A DNA stretch of 12,346 nt from Microbacterium sp. (GTDB lineage: Bacteria; Actinomycetota; Actinomycetes; Actinomycetales; Microbacteriaceae). The stretch spans positions 1-12,346 of the forward strand of contig JAJUIM010000027.1 of assembly GCA_029267645.1 (NCBI GenBank). The letters run 5' to 3'. A program made the position numbers and the translations under genes. Below, one piece after another: positions 6,755 through 12,346 of the stretch. The notes under the pieces were generated by a model that was given only the letters and a program-made list of their open reading frames with translations, did no database searches and was not told where the DNA came from. Numbering within the stretch: position 1 is the first letter of the stretch; each line of letters opens with the position of its first letter.

Positions 6755-8107
6755 ATGACCCGCCGCTTCGCCCTCATCGGCACAGGATCCCGCGCCCAGA
6801 TGTACCTCGGCGCCCTCGCGACGACCCACGCCGACGCGGGCACGCTCGTCGCGTGGGCCGACCCGAACCCCGGACGCCTCGACTGGTCCGAGGAGCACAA
6901 CCCCGGCCTCGGCTCGCCCCGCCGGTTCTCCCCCGACGACCTCGCCGACGTCGTGCGAGCCGAGCGCGTCGACGCCGTCATCGTCACGACGCCCGACGTG
7001 ACGCACGCGCGCTACGTCGTCGCGGCGCTCGAGGCGGGCGCCGACGCGATCGTCGAGAAGCCGCTTACGACGTCCGAGGAGGGCGTGCGGCAGATCGCCG
7101 AGGCCGCCGAGCGCACGGGGCGCCGCGTGACGATCACGTTCAACTACCGCTACGCGCCGCGCAACTCCGCGCTCAAGCAGGTCGTCGCCTCGGGCGCGAT
7201 CGGCGAGGTCACGAGCGTGCACTTCGAGTGGGTGCTCGACACGGCGCACGGCGCCGACTACTTCCGCCGCTGGCACCGCCAGAAGGAGAACTCGGGCGGC
7301 CTGCTGATCCACAAGTCGAGCCACCACTTCGACCTCGTCGGCTGGTGGATCGACGACGTGCCGACGCGCGTGTACGCATCGGGCGGGCTGCGGTTCTACG
7401 GCGCCGAGAACGCCCGCGCCCGCGGGCTCGGGCCGCGCCCCGAGCGGGGCACGACCGACGACGCGGCGCGCGACGCGTTCAGCCTCGACATGCGCTCGGA
7501 CGACAAGCTCCGCGGCCTCTACCTCGACCAGGAGCACCACGACGGCTACCGCCGCGACCGCGACGTCTTCGACGAGGGCATCACGATCGAGGACAACCTC
7601 GCGCTCATCGTCGACTACGCGCGCGGGGCGACGATGACCTACTCGCTCAACGCGCACTCGCCGTGGGAGGGCTACACCGTCGCCGTCAACGGCACGCTCG
7701 GCCGCGCCGAGCTCACGGTCGTCGAGCGCGGCAGCGTCGCGGTCGACGACGACGGCCGCACGGTCGTGGATCCGAGCGCGCGCCCCGACCTCGTCGTCGA
7801 CGACTCCGAGCGCCCCGCGGGCGAACGGCTCGTCGTGCAGACGCACTTCTCCCCCGCCCGCGAGGTCGAGATCCCCGCGGGCGAGGGCGGCCACGGCGGC
7901 GGCGACGCCGTGCTGCTCGACGACGTGTTCCGCGGGCCCGGCGAGGATCCGCTCGGCCGCACGGCCGACTGGACCGACGGCGTGCGCAGCGTCGTCGTCG
8001 GCATCGCGGGCAACCGCTCGCTCGCGACCGGCCAGCCCGTCGCGATCGCCGACCTCGGCATCGGCCCCGCCGCGAGCGCCCTCGACCCCGCGAGCGCGGA
8101 ACGATGA
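6755..8107 (+). CDS. Gfo/Idh/MocA family oxidoreductase (second copy, long form)
   Basis: A 450-residue NAD(P)-dependent dehydrogenase, longer than the first Gfo/Idh protein here and from a different subfamily. The Rossmann motif is G-T-G-S-R-A (9-14), with D36 after the second strand (NAD preference), and the E-K-P-L-T-T signature is at 101-106. The C-terminal domain carries H-K-S-S-H-H-F-D-L-V from residue 186. K187 and H191 are the likely catalytic pair, and the H-x-x-x-H pattern is typical of sugar dehydrogenases in this family. AGGAG (6739-6743) precedes the ATG by 11 bases, a rather long spacing. An upstream extension of the open frame is rejected because it reads through the M24-like gene and the promoter. 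The stop overlaps the next ATG (ATGA, 8104-8107). It probably oxidises or reduces a sugar, sugar acid or glycoside hydroxyl in the same pathway as the SDR and enolase enzymes. The substrate is unknown. Confidence 0.93.
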   Translation: MTRRFALIGTGSRAQMYLGALATTHADAGTLVAWADPNPGRLDWSEEHNPGLGSPRRFSPDDLADVVRAERVDAVIVTTPDVTHARYVVAALEAGADAIVEKPLTTSEEGVRQIAEAAERTGRRVTITFNYRYAPRNSALKQVVASGAIGEVTSVHFEWVLDTAHGADYFRRWHRQKENSGGLLIHKSSHHFDLVGWWIDDVPTRVYASGGLRFYGAENARARGLGPRPERGTTDDAARDAFSLDMRSDDKLRGLYLDQEHHDGYRRDRDVFDEGITIEDNLALIVDYARGATMTYSLNAHSPWEGYTVAVNGTLGRAELTVVERGSVAVDDDGRTVVDPSARPDLVVDDSERPAGERLVVQTHFSPAREVEIPAGEGGHGGGDAVLLDDVFRGPGEDPLGRTADWTDGVRSVVVGIAGNRSLATGQPVAIADLGIGPAASALDPASAER

Positions 8108-9018
8108 GCCGCGTGCTCGTCACGGGCGGCGCGGGCCGCCTCGGCCGCAGCGTCGTCGCGGCGCTCGCCGAGGCGGGGCACGCCGTCACCTCGGTCGACC
8201 GCGAGCGCCTCGAGGGGCTGCCCGCGACGCAGGTCACGGCCGACCTGCTCGACGCGGGCGAGGCAGAGCGCGTCTTCGCCGACGCCCGCCCCGAGGCGGT
8301 CGTGCACCTCGCGGCCATCGCGGTGCCGGGGGCCCTGCCGGATCCCGACATCTACCGCATCAACACGCAGCTCGTCTGGTCGGTGCTGGGTGCCGCGCTC
8401 GAGGCCGGCGCGGGTGCGCTGCTGCTCGCCTCGAGCCCGACCGTCATGGGATACGGCTCGCCCGCGGGGTGGACCCCCGACTACCTGCCGCTCGACGAGG
8501 ACCACCCGACGGCGCCGTGGAACGGGTACGCCGCCTCGAAGGCCGCGATGGAGCAGATCGTGCAGATGGCCGTGCGCCAGCACGGCGACCGCATGCGCTT
8601 CGGCGTCTTCCGCCCCTGCTACGTCATCGCGCCCGAGGAGTGGGCGGGCGAGCCGACGCAGCAGGGCCACACGGTCGCCGAGCGGATCACGGATCCCTCA
8701 CTCTCGGCCGTCGCGCTGTTCAACTACGTCGACGCGCGCGACGCGGGCGAGTTCGTCGCGGCGTGGATCGCGCGCGCGGCCGAGGTGCCGAACGGGTCGA
8801 CGTTCTTCGTCGGCGCGCCCGACGCGCTCGCGGCGGGCGACACGGCCGACGCCGTGCGCGCCTACCTCCCCGCGTTCGCCCCTGCGGCGGGCGGGCTCGC
8901 GGGCACGCAGTCGCTGTTCTCGAGCGACCGCGCCCAGCGCCTGCTCGGCTGGCGCGCGCGACGCCTCTGGCGCGAGCAGCTGACCGCGTCGCCCGTCCCG
9001 GAGGGGGCGGCGGGATGA
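8104..9018 (+). CDS. NAD-dependent epimerase/dehydratase family protein (extended SDR)
   Basis: A 304-residue extended short-chain dehydrogenase. The N-terminal Rossmann motif is G-G-A-G-R-L-G (8-14), D32 follows the second strand (NAD rather than NADP), and V-V-H-L-A-A is at 66-71. The catalytic residues are S110/S111 in A-S-S-P-T and Y142-x-x-x-K146 in N-G-Y-A-A-S-K. The overall outline (I-x-x-N-T, A-S-S, Y-x-x-x-K, then F-R-P-C near 169-172) resembles both sugar epimerases and uronate/aldose dehydrogenases of the same fold. Because an enolase-superfamily enzyme follows directly, oxidation of an aldose or uronate to an (ald)onolactone is an attractive role, but epimerisation is equally possible from sequence. 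It is coupled at both ends by ATGA overlaps (8104-8107 and 9015-9018). Confidence 0.92.
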   Translation: MSRVLVTGGAGRLGRSVVAALAEAGHAVTSVDRERLEGLPATQVTADLLDAGEAERVFADARPEAVVHLAAIAVPGALPDPDIYRINTQLVWSVLGAALEAGAGALLLASSPTVMGYGSPAGWTPDYLPLDEDHPTAPWNGYAASKAAMEQIVQMAVRQHGDRMRFGVFRPCYVIAPEEWAGEPTQQGHTVAERITDPSLSAVALFNYVDARDAGEFVAAWIARAAEVPNGSTFFVGAPDALAAGDTADAVRAYLPAFAPAAGGLAGTQSLFSSDRAQRLLGWRARRLWREQLTASPVPEGAAG

Positions 9019-10079
9019 GCGCCCCCGTCATCGAGCGGCTCGACACGCGGCTCATCACGCTGCCGCTCGAGCGGCCGTGGGGGCCCGACGTCACCGAGAT
9101 CCACGTCGTCGCGGTCGACGTGCGCGATTCCGACGGCGGCGTCGGGCACGGCTTCTCGTGGACGCCGACGATCGGCGCGCACGCCGTCGAGCAGCTGCTC
9201 GCGCGCGACATCGCCGCCTTCGCCGAGGGGCGCCCCGCCGATCCCGCGATCTGGCCGGAGGCCTGGGCGCACCTGCACGAGGCAGGCTCGGGCGGCGTGA
9301 CGACGATCGCGCTCGCGGGCCTCGACCTCGCGCTGTGGGATCTGCGCGCCCGGCGCTCCGGCCGCAGCGTGACCGACGCGATCGGCCGGCGCCGGGACGC
9401 CCTGCCGGCCTACGGCAGCGGCGTCAACCTGCACTACCCGCTCGCCGACCTCGTGGCGCAGACCGAGCGCTGGGTCCAGGCGGGCTTCCGCGCCGTGAAG
9501 GTCAAGGTCGGCAGCCCCGACATCGCCCGCGACGTCGAGCGGATCCGCGCCGTGCGCGAGGCGCTGGGGCCGGATCGCGTGCTCATGATCGACGCGAATC
9601 AGCGCTGGGACCTCGAGCGCGCGACCGAGGCCATGGAGCGCCTCGCAGCGTTCGACCTCGCATGGATCGAGGAGCCGCTGCGGGCCGACGACATCGCTGG
9701 CCACGCCGAGCTGCGGCGGCGCACCGGCGTGCCGATCGCGTTCGGCGAGAACCGCCACACGCGGTATCAGTTCCGCGACGCGATCGACGCGGGCGCGGTC
9801 GACGTGATCCAGCCGAACGTCGTGCGCGTCGGCGGCATCACGCCGTTCCTCGAGATCGCCGACCTCGCGCGGGAGCGCGGCGTGCAGCTCGCGCCGCACC
9901 TGCTGCCCGAGCTGTCGGCGCAGGTCGCCTTCGCGCTGCCCGAGGAGACGTGGATCGAGGACGTCGAGTCCGCTGGCTTCGCGCAGCTCGGCGCGCTCGA
10001 ACACCCCACGGGGCTCGAGATCCGCGACGGCTGGGCGACGGGCGGCCCGGCGCTCGGGCTCGGCATGCGCTTCCGCTGA
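9015..10079 (+). CDS. Mandelate racemase / muconate lactonizing enzyme family protein (acid-sugar dehydratase-like)
   Basis: A 354-residue enolase-superfamily enzyme, which would abstract the alpha proton of a carboxylate held on Mg2+. The N-terminal capping domain (about 1-125) is followed by the TIM barrel. Metal ligands are D193 (I-D-A-N-Q-R), E219 (I-E-E-P) and E245 (G-E-N). The K-x-K base pair is K162/K164 and the opposite base is H295 in A-P-H-L-L-P-E. Numbering runs two behind mandelate racemase (K164/K166, D195, E221, E247, H297), so the alignment is firm. The Asp of the Asp-His dyad (D270 there) falls on N268 in I-Q-P-N-V-V-R-V-G-G. Dehydration of an aldonate or aldarate, or lactone isomerisation, suits the SDR neighbour. 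GGAGGGGG lies 7 bases before the ATG. It is the last gene of the rightward operon and stops one base from the convergent ROK gene. Confidence 0.92.
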   Translation: MSAPVIERLDTRLITLPLERPWGPDVTEIHVVAVDVRDSDGGVGHGFSWTPTIGAHAVEQLLARDIAAFAEGRPADPAIWPEAWAHLHEAGSGGVTTIALAGLDLALWDLRARRSGRSVTDAIGRRRDALPAYGSGVNLHYPLADLVAQTERWVQAGFRAVKVKVGSPDIARDVERIRAVREALGPDRVLMIDANQRWDLERATEAMERLAAFDLAWIEEPLRADDIAGHAELRRRTGVPIAFGENRHTRYQFRDAIDAGAVDVIQPNVVRVGGITPFLEIADLARERGVQLAPHLLPELSAQVAFALPEETWIEDVESAGFAQLGALEHPTGLEIRDGWATGGPALGLGMRFR

Positions 10080-10080
10080 C

Positions 10081-11241
10081 TCAGCCCGCGAGCGGATCCT
10101 CGGCGAGGCGCTCGAAGACGAGCTCGGCAGCGCCGATGAGCAGGCGGTCGCGCCCGAGCGCGGCGGGGCGGATCTCGAGTCCCTCGGCCGCCGCGGGCAG
10201 CAGCTGCGCCCGCACGGCCTCGTCGAAGCCCGCGTCGTCCGCCTCCCGCAGCGCCGCGAGAAAGCCGCCGAGCACGATGATCGACGGGTTGAGCGCGTTG
10301 GCCGCGTTCGCGAGCGTCGCGGCGAGGATCCGCCGCTGGCGCGCGATCTCGGGCGCCGCCTGCGGCGACGCGAGGATGCGCGCCGCGAGGGCCTGATCGT
10401 CGCCGGGCGCTGCGCCCGCGGCCTGCAGCAGGCGCTCGCGCCGGACCTCGTCCTCGAGCACGCCGCCCGGCGCCCGGCGATCGCGCTCGTCGGTGATGCT
10501 CGGCCGGCTCTGCCCCCATTCGCCCGCGTAGCCGCTCGAGCCGCCGATGCTCATGCCCTGCACGATCGCACCGCCGCCGATGCCGCTCGCGCCCCCGTTG
10601 AGGTAGACGACGTCGTCGTGGCCCTGCGCGGCGCCGAACAGGCGCTCGGCGATCGCGCCGACCGAGGCGTCGTTGCCGGCGCGCGACGCGAGCGACGTGC
10701 GCGCCTCGAGTGCGCGGGCGACGTCGACGTCGGCCCAGCCGAGGTGGGGCGCGAGCCGCACGACGCCGTCGGCGGCGCGCACGAGCCCCGGCACCGCGAG
10801 CCCCGCGCCCACGACGCGCGCGCCGCGCAGCTCGTCCGCGCGCCACGCCTCGACGATGCGTCCGATGCGATCGGCCGCCTCGTCCGGCGTCATGACGTGG
10901 TCGAGATCCTCGCGCACCCGCAGCCGCACGCGGCCGCCCAGCGCGACCGCGCCGACCTCGAGCGCGTCGACCTCGGGGTTCGCCGCGATCGCGACGACGC
11001 CGTCGGCGGGCGCCACGATGGGCGAGGGACGGCCGACCCTGCGCGTCGGATCGGGGTCGCGCTCGACGACGAGGCCGTGCGCAGCGAGCGTCGAGACGAG
11101 CCCGCCGACGGTCGAGCGGTTGAGGCCCGTCGCCTGCGTCAGAGCGGCCCGCGAGAGCGGGCCCTCGTGGTGGGCGAGGCGCAGGATCGCGCCGAGGTTG
11201 GCGCGACGCACGCCCTCGACGCTCGCCCCGTTCGCCGCCAT
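10081..11241 (-). CDS. ROK-family transcriptional regulator
   Basis: A 386-residue ROK (repressor, ORF, kinase) regulator. The N-terminal winged helix-turn-helix (about 28-58, L-S-R-A-A-L-T-Q-A-T-G-L-N-R-S-T-V) is followed by a sugar-kinase-like domain. Sugar-contacting residues N190-D191 and E241 are kept. The phosphate-binding D-x-G-G-T region (about 85-103) is degenerate, so it should sense rather than phosphorylate a sugar. H244 of the usual G-E-x-G-H is Q, and the C-x-C-G-x-x-G-C zinc site is missing (256-264 reads R-A-P-G-G-V-L-E-D). The ATG at 11241 is chosen because GAGGGG lies just upstream. ATG 11256 and GTG 11277 have no comparable site. It follows the GH3 gene by 66 bases on the same strand and probably regulates it or genes beyond the window. 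Confidence 0.93.
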   Translation of the reverse strand: MAANGASVEGVRRANLGAILRLAHHEGPLSRAALTQATGLNRSTVGGLVSTLAAHGLVVERDPDPTRRVGRPSPIVAPADGVVAIAANPEVDALEVGAVALGGRVRLRVREDLDHVMTPDEAADRIGRIVEAWRADELRGARVVGAGLAVPGLVRAADGVVRLAPHLGWADVDVARALEARTSLASRAGNDASVGAIAERLFGAAQGHDDVVYLNGGASGIGGGAIVQGMSIGGSSGYAGEWGQSRPSITDERDRRAPGGVLEDEVRRERLLQAAGAAPGDDQALAARILASPQAAPEIARQRRILAATLANAANALNPSIIVLGGFLAALREADDAGFDEAVRAQLLPAAAEGLEIRPAALGRDRLLIGAAELVFERLAEDPLAG

Positions 11242-11307
11242 CGCGCCCCTCGCCATTCCGTGTGGTCTTCTGCCCACCAGCCTAGGAGGGGCACGGGCGG
11301 GACGACC
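11242..11307 (-). other. Short GH3-ROK intergenic gap
   Basis: Sixty-six bases separate the GH3 stop from the chosen ROK start. I see the ROK ribosome binding site (GAGGGG on the minus strand, about 11246-11251) and a weak TGGT-N9-ACCA inverted repeat (11263-11279). There is no clear -35/-10 pair and no hairpin followed by a T run. Co-transcription of the two genes is likely. Confidence 0.45.
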
Positions 11308-12346
11308 TCACGCCACGCGCGCCGTCGCGACGCGGTCGTCGCCCGGGCCGACGCCGTGCACGGGCCCCCGGATCTCCACGCGCGCCCGGGGCGTGGCGCC
11401 CGCGCGCTCGTCCGACGCCGCATCGGGGGCGACCCACACCTCGACGTCGCCCGGCTCGACGATGCGCCTGCCGTCGCGCCCTGTGAAGGCGAAGCGCTGC
11501 GTCGGCACCCGGAACGTCACGCGGCGCCGCTCGCGCGGCCCGAGCTGCACGCGTTGGTACGCGAGCAGCTGCGCCACGGGCCGCGTGACCTCGGCGACGA
11601 GGTCGCGCCCGTAGAGCTGCACGACGTGCCCCGACGCGACGTCCGACGCGTTCTCGACCGTGACGGCCGCCTCGAACGCGCCGCCCGCGTCGGCCCCCGG
11701 CGAGACGACGAGGTCGTCGTAGCGGATGTCGGCGTACGACAGCCCGAAGCCGAAGGGGCGCACTGGCGTCGGATCCGTCGACGTCACGCCCGACGGGCCG
11801 CCCAGGATCGGGTGCGCGTACGCGTACGGCTGCGCGCCCGCCGACGACGGCAGGGTCACGGGGAGGCATCCCGACGGCGAGACGGCGCCCGTGAGGATCC
11901 GCGCGATCGCCGTGCCGCCCTCCTCGCCCGGGAAGAACGACTGCAGCACGGCGCCCGGCTTTTCGAGCGCCCAGCCGATCGCGTACGGCCTGCCCGTGAG
12001 CAGCACCGTGACGACGGGGGTTCCGGTCGCGACGACGCGCTCGACAAGCTCGCGCTGGAGGCCCGGCAGGTCGAGCGAGTCGACGTCGTTGCCCTCGCCG
12101 ACGGTGCCCCGCCCGAACAGGCCCGCCTGGTCGCCCACGACGACGACCGCGACGTCTGCCGAGGCCGCCTGCCGCACGGCCTCGTCGATGCCGCTCGCGT
12201 CGTCACCCTCGACCTCGCAGCCGCGCGCCGCGACGATCTCCGCGTCGGGCAGCGCCGCGGCGAGCGCCTCGCGCACGGTCGGCATCGAGACGCCGATCGG
12301 CACGTCGGGGTGGTGCGCCAGCACGTGGTTGGCAAACGAATAGCAC
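11308..12346 (-). CDS. Glycoside hydrolase family 3 (beta-glucosidase/beta-xylosidase type), C-terminal part only
   Basis: The frame is open to the window end, so the N-terminal TIM barrel and the catalytic aspartate lie outside. About 345 residues are visible. They start inside the GH3 C-terminal alpha/beta sandwich (F-A-N-H-V-L-A-H-H-P). The acid/base glutamate is in G-E-G-N-D-V-D-S-L-D-L-P-G (codon at 12094-12096). The family stretch S-F-F-P-G-E-E-G-G follows, then L-P-V-T-L-P and P-F-G-F-G-L-S-Y. The last 120 or so residues form the fibronectin type III-like domain (V-E-N-A-S-D-V through L-L-A-Y-Q-R-V). A GTG at 12324 could be mistaken for a start but lies within the domain. It probably releases monosaccharides from imported beta-linked oligosaccharides. 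Whether a signal peptide exists cannot be seen. The neighbouring ROK gene is the likely regulator. Confidence 0.94.
   Translation of the reverse strand, partial: CYSFANHVLAHHPDVPIGVSMPTVREALAAALPDAEIVAARGCEVEGDDASGIDEAVRQAASADVAVVVVGDQAGLFGRGTVGEGNDVDSLDLPGLQRELVERVVATGTPVVTVLLTGRPYAIGWALEKPGAVLQSFFPGEEGGTAIARILTGAVSPSGCLPVTLPSSAGAQPYAYAHPILGGPSGVTSTDPTPVRPFGFGLSYADIRYDDLVVSPGADAGGAFEAAVTVENASDVASGHVVQLYGRDLVAEVTRPVAQLLAYQRVQLGPRERRRVTFRVPTQRFAFTGRDGRRIVEPGDVEVWVAPDAASDERAGATPRARVEIRGPVHGVGPGDDRVATARVA

Noticed and set aside
11242..11277. Alternative ROK starts at ATG 11256 and GTG 11277
   Set aside because: Neither has a clear ribosome binding site, and the added residues precede the normal family N-terminus. 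GAGGGG stands just before ATG 11241.
11263..11279. TGGT-N9-ACCA inverted repeat between GH3 and ROK as an operator
   Set aside because: The arms are only four bases long, which is expected by chance, and no second copy was noticed.
1..12346. tRNA, rRNA, CRISPR array, insertion sequence or phage genes
   Set aside because: No direct repeat arrays, transposase-like proteins, terminal inverted repeats or tRNA-like cloverleaf were seen, and coding genes account for nearly every base.

Overview
This is a dense stretch of very GC-rich DNA (clearly above 70% G+C by eye, with almost only G or C in third codon positions). It reads like the chromosome of a high-GC actinobacterium. Codon use, GTG starts, ATGA/GTGA stop-start overlaps and the gene families suggest a soil- or plant-associated genus of the Microbacteriaceae type, but that placement is inference. 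Ten protein genes fill almost the whole window. The only gaps are short (about 72, 68, 66, 3 and 1 bases), and I see no RNA genes, insertion sequences, CRISPR arrays or phage genes.

The left half (1-5555) is one minus-strand operon. In transcription order it encodes an intracellular GH43 glycosidase (5555-4041), a LacI-family repressor (4037-3021), a DUF6807/PmoA-like protein (3024-2203), a Gfo/Idh/MocA oxidoreductase (2206-1067) and a beta-lactamase-fold serine hydrolase (from 1070, cut off by the window start). All junctions are 3-base gaps or 4-base overlaps, so translation is probably coupled. The centre-right (5628-10079) is a divergent plus-strand operon. It encodes a creatinase/prolidase-fold (M24-like) protein that has lost most metal ligands, a second Gfo/Idh/MocA oxidoreductase, an extended SDR (NAD-dependent epimerase/dehydrogenase) and an enolase-superfamily acid-sugar dehydratase-like enzyme. 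The last three are joined by ATGA overlaps. The right end (10081-12346) carries two minus-strand genes: a ROK-family regulator, and upstream of it the C-terminal part of a GH3 glycosidase that runs off the window end.

The most informative regulatory signal is a repeated operator-like element that begins GAGAAACCG. One copy sits between the divergent operons (about 5572-5587). The other, a near-perfect 16-base palindrome (6723-6738), lies between an internal promoter and the ribosome binding site of the second Gfo/Idh gene. Its form (GAAACCG-CG-centred, imperfect dyad) is what LacI-family repressors bind, and a LacI gene lies inside the left operon. I therefore infer one autoregulated regulon with two arms.

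Taken together, the window looks like an intracellular catabolic locus for a plant-derived oligosaccharide. GH43 and GH3 (and perhaps the serine hydrolase as an esterase) trim the imported substrate. Three NAD-type dehydrogenases and an enolase-superfamily dehydratase then suggest an oxidative, sugar-acid route. No transporter and no final aldolase or dehydrogenase are in view. Two partners of unknown chemistry, DUF6807 and the metal-less M24-like protein, make this a reasonable place to look for undescribed sugar chemistry.
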